Source of the DNA: Pectobacterium fontis
GTDB lineage: Bacteria; Pseudomonadota; Gammaproteobacteria; Enterobacterales; Enterobacteriaceae
Reading direction: 5' to 3'
Assembly: GCF_000803215.1 (NCBI RefSeq)
Contig: NZ_JSXC01000030.1
Coordinates: 110,293-174,292, forward strand
Length of the DNA: 64,000 bases
The position numbers were made by a program, and so were the translations under genes. The notes under the pieces are model-generated. The model was given only the letters and a program-made list of their open reading frames with translations, was not told the origin of the DNA and did no database searches. Below are positions 30,997-39,989 of the stretch, piece after piece. How positions within the stretch are numbered: the first letter of the stretch is position 1; each line of letters starts with the position of its first letter.

Positions 30997-31015
30997 GGTA
31001 ATGATTTTTATTATC
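30997..31015. promoter_or_regulatory. Fur box upstream of hasR
   Basis: On the minus strand the 19-mer GATAATAAAAATCATTACC matches the Fur consensus GATAATGATAATCATTATC at 16 of 19 positions. It lies about 85 bases before the hasR start, so hasR-hasA has its own iron-repressible control. Confidence 0.75.
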
Positions 31016-31099
31016 ATTTCCATTAAGAGATCAGAGTTAACTATCACTTTGTTTATTAATAACTATTGATAATTTAACAGATAGCAGACCAGGCGAAAA

Positions 31100-33778
31100 A
31101 TGTTTAAAAAAACACAACAGCAAGGCAGCAGCTTGTTACAACTTACTCCACTCTCTCTCGCCGTCGGCATCGCACTTGCGCTGCCTGGTTCATTTCACTC
31201 TGCGCAAGCGGAGACCCAAGCTGCCCACGTTCAGGAAGCGGTTCGTCAAAGCGTCGCCTTTTCTATCAGCTCGCAACCGCTGAGCAGCGCGTTACTCCGC
31301 TTTGCCGAACAGGCCGGGTTACAAGTCTTTTTTGCTGACGTCAAACTGGAAAATATGCAGGCCTCCGCGCTTCAGGGACGTTTCGCGCCAGAGCAGGGAC
31401 TGCGCCAGTTGATCGGGGCCAACCCGATCGATTTCCAGATCGACAGCAATGGCGTGATTACCCTGCGGCCTCGTTCAGCCAACGTCGATACGGCAAAAAT
31501 AGACGATGTGATGACGGTGCGGGCGTTTACCGTCGCTAATCCGGGTGACTGGATCTACGAACAACCGCGCGCAATCAGCGTCATTTCACGCCAGCAGATG
31601 GATAATCGCCCTGCCCGCCACGCTGCCGATATGCTGGAACAATCCGCAGGCGTGTATTCCAGCGTCAGCCAGCAGGATCCCGCGCTGTCGGTCAATATTC
31701 GTGGCATACAGGACTTTGGTCGCGTGAATATGAACATCGACGGCGTACGGCAGAATTTCCAAAAAACCGGCTACGGCCAACGTAATGGGCAGATGTATAT
31801 CGACTCGGAGCTGCTCTCCGGCGCCACGATTGAGAAAGGCGCGACCAACGTGATGGGTAGCGCAGGTACACTGGGCGGCGTCGCCACATTTAACACCGTC
31901 AATGCCCATGATTTTCTGGCACCGGGTAAAGAACTCGGTGGAAAACTGCACGCCAGCACCGGCGATAATGGAACGCATTTTATCGGCAGCGGAATTCTCG
32001 CACTAGGTAACGAAAAGGGGGACATTCTGGTTGGTGCCAGCGAGCGTCATCTGGGCGACTACTGGCCGGGCAATGACGGCAACCTCGGGAATATCCGAAT
32101 TCCCGGTAATTCAAATAATTATGAGGAATGGGCCAATAACTTAAAGCATCAGAAAGTGACCAACGCGGCCTACACCATGCGTTCAAGGCTGGCGAAAATC
32201 GGCTGGAATCTGCCTGCTAATCAACGTTTCCAGCTCAGCTACATGCAAACACAAACCTCTTCTGAAAATGCCGGGACATTATCCAATCTCTCCAATACCG
32301 AACTCGGTTGGAGAGCCAGCGGGCACAGTGAGATCATGGCACGCAGTACAGCTCTGGATTACAGCTTAAAACCGGATGACCAGCGCTGGCTGGATTTTAA
32401 GGCCAAAATTTATTACGCCGATACCAATAACGATACCGATAACTATGCCCTCTCCAATACCAGCGCATACCACGAGCGCACGCGGTTACGGACTTACGGT
32501 GCGCAGGCACAAAACACCTCCACGCTATGGCAACAGGGCGCTCACGAGCTTAACGCTGATTACGGGTTAGATTTCTATTACGACAAGATCACGACGGACA
32601 GCACCAATAGCACGGCCAGCAACGCCACCCCGGAAGGAGATCGGGCGATGACCAGCCTGTTCGCCAACCTGAATTACGCCTATGACGAGTGGGTGACGCT
32701 ACAGGGCGGCCTGCGTTACGATCGTTACCGGTTACGCGGCACCACCAGCATTAGCTACCGGGACATTCCCTATACTATTACCAATCCCTGCACCGCACGG
32801 TCAATCGCACTCTGCCCGCCATTCGTTACCACCACACAGGATTGGAATATCGATGACGAACACGGCAAGCTTTCTCCTACCCTGTTTGCCGGTATCCGTC
32901 CCGGCGTTGAATGGCTACAGCTATTTACCAGCTACGGTTTATCCTGGCGTCCACCGTCAGTCAGCGAAACCTTTGCCAACGGCACCTACAGCGCGGGTAA
33001 CTATTACCTGTACCCGAACCCCTATCTCAAACCGGAACGCTCCCGCGCCTGGGAGGTCGGATTCAATATTCAGCAGCCCGACCTGTTGTTGGATGGTGAC
33101 AGGCTGGTCACCAAGGTGTCCTATTTCGATACCCGGATAAATAACTACATCAGCCTAAACGGCGCGCGCAATAAACCGGGTTATAACGGCTATTCTCTCA
33201 GCAACTCCGTGTTCCAGAACAATCTGGTGAAAAGCCGCTTCCGCGGCATGGAGTACCAGCTTAATTACGACGCAGGTTTTCTGTATGTCGATGCCACCTA
33301 CACCCACATGTTCGGCAATAACGATTTCTGTGCGCCAGTAGCCTGGATGGGCGGCGTCACCACCGTCGGGGGTTCCAGAGGCAACTATTACTCCACGCCT
33401 GTCGATACCACGGCCAGTGATTTCTCTTGTCAAAAAACGCTGTTATTCAGCAACGCCGCCTATCTGCCGGGCGACCGCGGTTCCGTCACGCTGGGGACTC
33501 GCGTCTTCGATCGCAAGCTCGATATGGGGGTAACGATGCGTTTCGCGCCCGGCTATCAGGATGCCGCCGCGCCCAGTAACTCGGCCTATTTAGCCGACTG
33601 GCCCAAATATGAAGTTTACGATCTGTACGCCAGCTATCGTCTGACCGACAGCCTGACGCTGCGCGGCTCCGTCGAGAATATCGCCAACCGTACTTACATC
33701 GTGAGCTATGGCGAATCACTGGGTTACACGCCAAGCCGAGGGAGAACGGTGCAGGCTGGCGTGGAATACCGATTCTAA
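31100..33778 (+). CDS. hasR: TonB-dependent heme/hemophore receptor HasR
   Basis: HasR takes heme from HasA (or directly) and carries it across the outer membrane using TonB energy. The 892-residue precursor has a signal peptide (about 1-37), a signalling STN domain (about 50-125; FSISSQPLSSALLRFAEQAG), the plug (AISVISRQQMDNRPARHAADM and the EKGATNVMGSAGTLGGVA region) and a 22-strand barrel ending in a terminal Phe (QAGVEYRF). The STN domain fits signal transfer to HasS. It is directly followed by hasA. Confidence 0.94.
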   Translation: MFKKTQQQGSSLLQLTPLSLAVGIALALPGSFHSAQAETQAAHVQEAVRQSVAFSISSQPLSSALLRFAEQAGLQVFFADVKLENMQASALQGRFAPEQGLRQLIGANPIDFQIDSNGVITLRPRSANVDTAKIDDVMTVRAFTVANPGDWIYEQPRAISVISRQQMDNRPARHAADMLEQSAGVYSSVSQQDPALSVNIRGIQDFGRVNMNIDGVRQNFQKTGYGQRNGQMYIDSELLSGATIEKGATNVMGSAGTLGGVATFNTVNAHDFLAPGKELGGKLHASTGDNGTHFIGSGILALGNEKGDILVGASERHLGDYWPGNDGNLGNIRIPGNSNNYEEWANNLKHQKVTNAAYTMRSRLAKIGWNLPANQRFQLSYMQTQTSSENAGTLSNLSNTELGWRASGHSEIMARSTALDYSLKPDDQRWLDFKAKIYYADTNNDTDNYALSNTSAYHERTRLRTYGAQAQNTSTLWQQGAHELNADYGLDFYYDKITTDSTNSTASNATPEGDRAMTSLFANLNYAYDEWVTLQGGLRYDRYRLRGTTSISYRDIPYTITNPCTARSIALCPPFVTTTQDWNIDDEHGKLSPTLFAGIRPGVEWLQLFTSYGLSWRPPSVSETFANGTYSAGNYYLYPNPYLKPERSRAWEVGFNIQQPDLLLDGDRLVTKVSYFDTRINNYISLNGARNKPGYNGYSLSNSVFQNNLVKSRFRGMEYQLNYDAGFLYVDATYTHMFGNNDFCAPVAWMGGVTTVGGSRGNYYSTPVDTTASDFSCQKTLLFSNAAYLPGDRGSVTLGTRVFDRKLDMGVTMRFAPGYQDAAAPSNSAYLADWPKYEVYDLYASYRLTDSLTLRGSVENIANRTYIVSYGESLGYTPSRGRTVQAGVEYRF

Positions 33779-33895
33779 TTTCTCTGTTACCCCACGCGGG
33801 CAACAGGAAAACCAAGGGGATGGGATGGCTCATCCTCTTTCACGACAGACTCGAATGACCGCGCCTGTCGATCGTTAGCTAATGAGGAATCTATT

Positions 33896-34513
33896 ATGAG
33901 TTTTGCAATTACCTACGATGCCTACTATGCCAATTACAGCATTGCCAGCTACCTGACTGAATGGTCGGCAGCGTTTGGCGACGTTAATCATACCGCGGGT
34001 AACACACAAGTCGGTGGCAATAATACCGGGGGCTTTTACGGCGGCGATACCTCTATAGACGGTACTCAATATGCGATCACGAGTACACAGAATGATTTCT
34101 CCGCGCTTATTGCTGGTGGCGATCTGACTTATAGCCTCTTCTCCCCGCCAGCCCACACCCTGTACGGCGATCTGGATACCCTGTCATTTGGTAACGTCCT
34201 GCAAGGCGGCACCACGGCGGGCACCACGTATTCTCTTGTTGAGCCGGAAGTGACGTTCAGCGGGCTGGATCTCTCTACCGACGTAGCCAACCTGACGGTT
34301 AGCGATCGCGGTGTGGTGCATGACGTGATTTACGGCCTGATGAGCGGTCAGGTTCAGCCGCTACTGGATGCGCTGACCAGCGCGGGTATCGATATCAACG
34401 CCAGCCTGGATAGCCTGAGCTTCGCAACCGCCACGTCTGATGCGGTGCTCTCAGCCGACACCGTGGTTGACGTAGTTGGCGTCGCCGACACCGCCGACCT
34501 GCTGGCGGCATAA
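33896..34513 (+). CDS. hasA: Secreted hemophore HasA
   Basis: HasA is exported by a type I machine, captures heme from host hemoproteins and delivers it to HasR. The 205-residue protein starts MSFAITYDAYYANYSI and keeps the Serratia ligands: His32 in GDVNHT and the tyrosine at 79 (DLTYSLF), with the supporting histidine at 87 (PAHTLYG). It has no N-terminal signal; the C terminus ends DTADLLAA, the type I secretion signal. The length equals Pseudomonas HasAp rather than Serratia HasA (188). AGGA stands 7 bases before the ATG. Confidence 0.95.
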   Translation: MSFAITYDAYYANYSIASYLTEWSAAFGDVNHTAGNTQVGGNNTGGFYGGDTSIDGTQYAITSTQNDFSALIAGGDLTYSLFSPPAHTLYGDLDTLSFGNVLQGGTTAGTTYSLVEPEVTFSGLDLSTDVANLTVSDRGVVHDVIYGLMSGQVQPLLDALTSAGIDINASLDSLSFATATSDAVLSADTVVDVVGVADTADLLAA

Positions 34514-34514
34514 G

Positions 34515-34546
34515 AAAACGGCTAAAAGATGACGCTTTTAGCCGTT
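34515..34546 (+). terminator. Hairpin between hasA and hasD
   Basis: A perfect 13-bp stem AAACGGCTAAAAG/CTTTTAGCCGTTT with a 6-base loop begins right after the hasA stop. With only a short T run it probably works as a partial terminator, keeping hasA transcript above the exporter transcript, as reported for Serratia. Confidence 0.75.
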
Positions 34547-34770
34547 TGAGCGAACACCGTCGCGGTACGGAGAGAAAGAAACCTTACCTCATTCACGTTG
34601 CAGGGAAGCGGCATGAAATTTGGTAGGTACGGCACCGCGGCGGTCTATTGAGTGTAATAACCGTTAGGAAGCCGCGTCAATAGCGGTACACCTAACCACT
34701 TTTCCCCTCTTCCACACGGAAGATACCCCGTGTGAGAACGTTGGCGACTTTATTGAAGAAGGAACATCCC

Positions 34771-36633
34771 ATGCCCGTATCCCATCCGGCTTCATCAGGC
34801 AGGGAGATTATTGACGCGCTGGCCGCCTACCGTCAGGGGTTCTGGGGAATTGGCTTGTTCAGCGCCGTCATCAACCTGCTGATGTTGGCTCCTGCCATTT
34901 ATATGCTTCAGGTCTATGATCGCGTGTTGCCTTCCGGCAGTACCATGACGCTGGCGATGCTGACGCTCATCATGCTGGGTCTATTTTTATTAATGGGATT
35001 ACTGGAATGGATACGCAGCGCCGTGGTGATCCGCCTCGGTACACAGATGGATATGCGCCTGAATCAGCGCATCTACAATGCCGCGTTTGACAGTCATCTC
35101 AGAAACGGAACGGCAGGAGCCGGACAAGCCTTAAACGATCTGACCGCTCTGCGTCAGTTCGCCACCGGAAATGCGCTATTCGCTTTCTTTGATGCACCGT
35201 GGTTTCCGGTTTACCTTCTGGTGATTTTCTTACTTCATCCCTGGCTGGGCGTCATGGCGCTGGCGGGGGCGATCATCTTGATTGTGCTGGCCTGGCTGAA
35301 TCAAAAACTGACTCGTGAGCCTCTGGCTTTAGCCGCAAAAAATACCGTTCAGGCAACACAACAAGCCAATGCCAACCTGCGCAACGCCGAGGCTATCGAA
35401 GCCATGGGTATGTTACCCGCGATGCGTGAACGCTGGCTGACGCAGCATAAAACGTTTCTCTATTATCAGAATGTTGCCAGCGAAAAAAGCGCCAACATTA
35501 CCTCACTGACCAAAAGTACCCGACTGGCACTTCAGTCGCTGATGCTGGGGCTGGGTGCACTGCTGGCCGTCAACGGGGATATCACGCCCGGCATGATGAT
35601 TGCGGGATCCATTCTGGTGAGCCGCGTGCTTAGCCCGATCGATCAGATTATTGGCGTCTGGAAACAGTGGATGCAGGCACGCCTCGCCTGGCAGCGGGTC
35701 AATCTCTTGCTCGACGAGCATCCGGCACGCCCCGTCGGCATGGCGCTGCCCGCACCAGAAGGTCGGCTTCAGGTGGAACAGCTTAGCGCCAACGCGCCGA
35801 CTACCCGCACGCCCATACTCGCCAATATCACGTTTGAACTGGCACCCGGTGATGTGCTCGGCGTGCTGGGGCCTTCAGGTTCAGGTAAATCGACCCTCGC
35901 CCGTCTGCTGGTTGCCGCGATGCCCGCTCTAGGTGGAAAAGTCCGACTGGATGGCGCAGACATGCACCAATGGGACAAAGGCGATTTGGGCCGATTCATC
36001 GGCTATCTGCCGCAGGACGTACAGCTTTTCAGCGGGACGATTGCCGAAAACATCGCGCGTTTCACACAGCCGGACGCAGAAAAAATCATCGCCGCTGCCG
36101 TCACGGCAGGTGTACATGAGATGATTCTGCGACTGCCGCAAGGCTACGATACACCGTTGGGTGAAAACGGATCTGGATTGTCTGGTGGACAGAAGCAACG
36201 TGTCGCACTCGCCAGAGCCATTTACAACCAGCCGCGCCTGATAGTGATGGATGAACCCAATGCCAGTTTGGATGACGACGGTGAGAAAGCCTTACTGGCA
36301 GCGATTGCCGCCCAGCAGGAAAACAGAAGCACACAGATACTGATCACACATAAGCCCGCACTGCTTTCTTGTGCCAACAAGCTGTTAGTCCTGCGGGCTG
36401 GGCAAATTCAGTACTTCGGCGCGACAGAACAGGTACTGAAAGCACTACAGCGCACCGCCCCCGCCAATGCTGCTATGACCAAACCCACCCGCCCTAAACC
36501 TGCATCGGTTAAGTCAGCCGACGCCGCGAATGCCTTTCGCCCAAATACGTTTATCCCAAAAGAACAGAGTTCCGCCGGGCTGAGTATGGTGTACAGCGCA
36601 CCGACGCCTCGTCGTGTTGCGCCGGATAAATGA
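34771..36633 (+). CDS. hasD: Type I secretion ABC transporter HasD
   Basis: HasD is the inner-membrane ATPase of the HasA exporter. The 620-residue protein has an N-terminal six-helix membrane domain without a C39 peptidase, then the nucleotide-binding domain with Walker A GPSGSGKSTLARLL, signature LSGGQKQRVALARA and Walker B LIVMDEPNASLDD. ATG 34771 is chosen over an upstream GTG at 34732 because AAGGA precedes it and the family starts here. The same family serves PrtD metalloprotease exporters; hasA next door decides for HasD. Confidence 0.9.
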   Translation: MPVSHPASSGREIIDALAAYRQGFWGIGLFSAVINLLMLAPAIYMLQVYDRVLPSGSTMTLAMLTLIMLGLFLLMGLLEWIRSAVVIRLGTQMDMRLNQRIYNAAFDSHLRNGTAGAGQALNDLTALRQFATGNALFAFFDAPWFPVYLLVIFLLHPWLGVMALAGAIILIVLAWLNQKLTREPLALAAKNTVQATQQANANLRNAEAIEAMGMLPAMRERWLTQHKTFLYYQNVASEKSANITSLTKSTRLALQSLMLGLGALLAVNGDITPGMMIAGSILVSRVLSPIDQIIGVWKQWMQARLAWQRVNLLLDEHPARPVGMALPAPEGRLQVEQLSANAPTTRTPILANITFELAPGDVLGVLGPSGSGKSTLARLLVAAMPALGGKVRLDGADMHQWDKGDLGRFIGYLPQDVQLFSGTIAENIARFTQPDAEKIIAAAVTAGVHEMILRLPQGYDTPLGENGSGLSGGQKQRVALARAIYNQPRLIVMDEPNASLDDDGEKALLAAIAAQQENRSTQILITHKPALLSCANKLLVLRAGQIQYFGATEQVLKALQRTAPANAAMTKPTRPKPASVKSADAANAFRPNTFIPKEQSSAGLSMVYSAPTPRRVAPDK

Positions 36634-36685
36634 GATTTAGCGCCATGATAACGAATACCCACAGTCGGGAAAGAAGAGGATAGCC

Positions 36686-38044
36686 ATGCCCGCGTTACGT
36701 GAAATCACATCACAGCCGATAGCCGTCCAGCATCAACGAGAGGATAACGTTACGGCGATGCCGTTACATACCGATGCTGGTCGCTATTTGAAGCATGGCC
36801 TCTGGCTGGTTCTGCTCGGTTTTGGTGGCCTACTGCTCTGGGCTGGCATGGCTCCCTTAGATAAAGGGGTCGCGGTATCCGGTCGGGTCATTGTCGCGGA
36901 TAACCGGAAGGCTGTGCAGCCCGTCAGCAGTGGACGTATCGCCTCCCTCAGCGTGCGGGATGGCGACCGCGTGCAGATCGGACAAACGCTTGCCACGCTG
37001 GATCAAACCCCTGCTCAGGCACAGCGCGACAATCTGGCAACGCAGCTTCAGGAAGCGCAAGCGGGCGAAGCGCGTCTGCTGGCGGAACGCGACGATCTCA
37101 GCACGATCCCCTTCCCTGCTTCCACCGCGCCACACAACACCGTCACGCAGCAAATCCAGATCGCTCAACAGCAGCTCTTCATCAGCCGTCGCGCGGCGCT
37201 GCAACAGGAACGTGCCGCGATGCAGGCCGCCATTATCGGGGCAAAAGCCCAGTTTCAGGGGTCACAGGCACTGCTTGCCAGCAGCCAAACACAGTTCCAG
37301 ATTATTAACGAGCAGCTACGCGGGCTGCGTCCACTGGCTAAGGAAGGTTATATCGCCCGTAATCGCCTGCTGGACATCGAGCGGCAGGCAGCCCAATTAG
37401 CTGGCGCGCTCGCGCAGGAACGGAATAATCAGGTGCAACTCCAGCAGCAGGTGGTCGAGCTGGAGCAAAAGATTCAGCAACGCCAGAACGAATACCAAAA
37501 AGAAGTACGCACACAGCTTGCCGATACTCAGCGCTCCATTCAGGATCTCACCCAACGGCTGAAAACGGCGGATTACGAGCTTCAGCACACACAGATTCGC
37601 GCCCCCGCCAGCGGCACGGTAGTCGGTCTGGCGCTGCATACCGAAGGCGGCGTGGTCAATAGCGGGCAGATGCTGATGGAGATTGTTCCCGATGGACAAC
37701 CGTTATTAATTGACGCACAACTGCCCATCGAGTTGGTCGACAGAGTTAATAACGGGTTGCCAGTCGAACTACTGTTTTCCGCGTTCAATCAAAGCACGAC
37801 GCCGCGTATTTCCGGCGTGGTCGCACTCATCGGTGCCGATCAACTCGTCGAGCAACAAACAGGAAAACCTTATTACTCCCTGCGGATTCAGGTAGATGAA
37901 CAGGGCAAGCAGCAACTCGCGGGACTGGACGTTCGCCCCGGCATGCCGGTGGAAGCCTTTATCCGTACCGGTGAACGCTCTCTGCTTAATTACCTGTTCA
38001 AACCGCTTTCCGATCGCCTGCATCTAGCGCTGACCGAGGAGTAA
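36686..38044 (+). CDS. hasE: Type I secretion membrane fusion protein HasE
   Basis: HasE links HasD to the outer-membrane channel. The 452-residue protein has one N-terminal membrane segment (about residues 32-54; LVLLGFGGLLLWAGMAPLD), a lipoyl half-motif, a long coiled coil (about 100-310, rich in Gln, Glu and Leu) and a beta-barrel region (LQHTQIRAPASGTVVGLALH). AAGAGGA lies just before the ATG. It belongs to the HlyD/PrtE family. Confidence 0.92.
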   Translation: MPALREITSQPIAVQHQREDNVTAMPLHTDAGRYLKHGLWLVLLGFGGLLLWAGMAPLDKGVAVSGRVIVADNRKAVQPVSSGRIASLSVRDGDRVQIGQTLATLDQTPAQAQRDNLATQLQEAQAGEARLLAERDDLSTIPFPASTAPHNTVTQQIQIAQQQLFISRRAALQQERAAMQAAIIGAKAQFQGSQALLASSQTQFQIINEQLRGLRPLAKEGYIARNRLLDIERQAAQLAGALAQERNNQVQLQQQVVELEQKIQQRQNEYQKEVRTQLADTQRSIQDLTQRLKTADYELQHTQIRAPASGTVVGLALHTEGGVVNSGQMLMEIVPDGQPLLIDAQLPIELVDRVNNGLPVELLFSAFNQSTTPRISGVVALIGADQLVEQQTGKPYYSLRIQVDEQGKQQLAGLDVRPGMPVEAFIRTGERSLLNYLFKPLSDRLHLALTEE

Positions 38045-38046
38045 AC

Positions 38047-39393
38047 ATGCTGCGCCTTTCATCCGTTTATCGCTCGGCAATCCATGCCGTCCCGTTTTTT
38101 CTCGCGCTGGCCTATAGCACACCGGGGCAGGCGCTGGGATTAATCGAAGCCTGGCAGCAGGCGCTGAAGCACGATCCGACCTTTCAGGCCGCCGTACACG
38201 CACGTAACGCCGACAGCGAAGAGAAGAACATCGGGCGTGCGGGGCTGCTGCCAAAAGTCACTTATGACTATAGTCAGTCCCGCAACGATTCCACGGTCAC
38301 CGCCGGCGGCCAACAGGCGGAGCGGGATTACACCAGCCACGCCTCCGGTTTTTCTCTGCAACAGCCGCTGATCGACTACGCGGCATGGTCACGCTATAAG
38401 CAGGGCGAAGCCAGCGCCGTGCTGGCAGACGAACAACTGCGCGATGCCAGCCAGCAACTGCTGGTGCGCCTGTTTCAAGCCTACACTAACGTCCTGTTTA
38501 GCCGTGAGCAAATTGCACTGGTTCAGGCACAGCAGCGCGCTTACCGCGAGCAATATCACCTGAATCAGCGTCTCTTCCAGCAGGGAGAAGGCACCCGCAC
38601 CGATATGCTGGAGACTGAAGCGCGCCTTAACCTGACGGAGGCGCAGCTCATCGAAGCGCAGGACAATCTGGATATTAGCCTGCGCGAACTGGAAACGCTG
38701 CTGGGGATGCCCGTCGGCGTGGAACAACTTGCGGCGTTGACGCCACGCTTCACGCCGCAGCCGCTTCAGCCCGCTGGTTATCAACACTGGCAAGCGCTGG
38801 CGCTGCGCCACAATGCGCAGCTATTAGCGCTAAACCAATCGCTGGCTGTGGCGAAATACGGCATTGAACGTAACCGGTCGGGTCACCTGCCACAAGTTAC
38901 GCTGGTCGCCAGCACGCGCAACACACAGTCAGACACCGAAAACAGCTACAACCAGAAATACGACACGCGATCGATTGGTATCCGCGTCAGCGTGCCGATC
39001 TTTGCCGGAGGTGGCGTCTCTGCCGCCACACGCCAGGCAAAGGAACGCTATCAGCAAACTGCACGAGAAAAAGATGAACAGACGGCGACAATCCAGACGG
39101 AACTGCGTCGCCAGTTTAATTTAGTCACCAGCAGTCAGGCGAAGATCCGTGCCTATGAGTTAGCGGAAAAGTCGGCGTTAGCGCTCGTCACCGCCACTCG
39201 AAAAAGCGTCCAGGGCGGAGAACGTGTGAACCTTGACGTACTGAGTGCCGAACAACAGCTCTACGTCGCACGACGCGATCTGACAGAAGCACGCTATACC
39301 TGGCTGACAGCCTGGCTACAGTTGCGTTACTACGCGGGTACGCTGAACGAGCAAACATTGCATCAACTCGCGGCCTATTTCGTGCATATTTAG
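38047..39393 (+). CDS. hasF: TolC-family outer-membrane protein HasF
   Basis: This is the outer-membrane exit duct of the HasA type I secretion system. The 448-residue precursor has a signal peptide cleaved near GQALG (about residue 31), followed by the TolC fold with repeated coiled helices and beta strands (GLIEAWQQALKHDPTF and VPIFAGGGVSAATRQAKERY are typical). It starts 3 bases after hasE, with GAGGAG in front. In Serratia HasF is encoded elsewhere, so linkage to hasDE resembles the Pseudomonas has locus and Erwinia prtDEF. Confidence 0.9.
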   Translation: MLRLSSVYRSAIHAVPFFLALAYSTPGQALGLIEAWQQALKHDPTFQAAVHARNADSEEKNIGRAGLLPKVTYDYSQSRNDSTVTAGGQQAERDYTSHASGFSLQQPLIDYAAWSRYKQGEASAVLADEQLRDASQQLLVRLFQAYTNVLFSREQIALVQAQQRAYREQYHLNQRLFQQGEGTRTDMLETEARLNLTEAQLIEAQDNLDISLRELETLLGMPVGVEQLAALTPRFTPQPLQPAGYQHWQALALRHNAQLLALNQSLAVAKYGIERNRSGHLPQVTLVASTRNTQSDTENSYNQKYDTRSIGIRVSVPIFAGGGVSAATRQAKERYQQTAREKDEQTATIQTELRRQFNLVTSSQAKIRAYELAEKSALALVTATRKSVQGGERVNLDVLSAEQQLYVARRDLTEARYTWLTAWLQLRYYAGTLNEQTLHQLAAYFVHI

Positions 39394-39527
39394 AACGAAC
39401 GATGGGTATATATTTTTATCATTTATAAAATATTTATATTAATAACCAATTGCGCTATAAGTTTGATAGCGCATTCAGGCATGCCTTATTGTGAGGTATT
39501 TCTCCAGGGCATCAATTGACTTTTTAG

Positions 39528-39550
39528 ATGAATGCGCATTCATTTTTTTA
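39528..39550 (+). terminator. Terminator-like palindrome after hasF
   Basis: ATGAATGC/GCATTCAT is a perfect 16-base palindrome followed by seven T residues. It could fold as a 6-bp stem with a GCGC loop and end the has operon about 135 bases after hasF. Confidence 0.5.
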
Positions 39551-39872
39551 ATTTTAAATTAATCATTTAAAAACAATATGATACTAAAAAATACCACTTT
39601 ATGGTTAATTTTTATTTTTGATAAAGAATGATTAGCTCAATAAAATTAACCAGAAACAAAAAATAGCACAAATAAAAACAAACAAAATAAAAACATGGAG
39701 TTAATTATTCACCAATAAAAACACACAATCCACTAACAAAAAACGCAGAAAACGGCGCCAACATCCATTAATAAATTAAACTTACACTTAAATAACTAAA
39801 TAAACCAGAAAAACATCATTATTGCGAGCGAGATCTTTTATTTTCAGGAAATAAGACAAAGGTAAAAATTAA

Positions 39873-39886
39873 TAGATTTAGATCAA
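39873..39886 (+). promoter_or_regulatory. FNR site upstream of dcuB
   Basis: TAGAT-TTAG-ATCAA matches the FNR consensus TTGAT-N4-ATCAA at 9 of 10 positions. A TATAGT -10 element lies at 39910-39915. If transcription begins near 39922, the site is centred near -42, the class II activator position. Confidence 0.6.
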
Positions 39887-39989
39887 GAAAATAAATAACA
39901 ACCCGTCCATATAGTACCCACAGTAAAAACTCACTTATTTTAATTCTAACTCATCCTTTTATCTTATAAAGCAATGCAATGGGGCTACT

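Larger units (their letters stand above)
39394..39989. other. AT-rich intergenic region before dcuB
   Basis: This 596-base region is strongly AT-rich. It holds a hairpin TGCGCTAT/ATAGCGCA at 39451-39473, a terminator-like palindrome at 39528-39550, and the dcuB promoter with an FNR-like site at its right end. No open frame worth calling was seen. Confidence 0.6.

Noticed and set aside
34771..39393. prtDEF metalloprotease exporter instead of hasDEF
   Set aside because: No protease gene is present, and hasA with its own receptor lies directly upstream.
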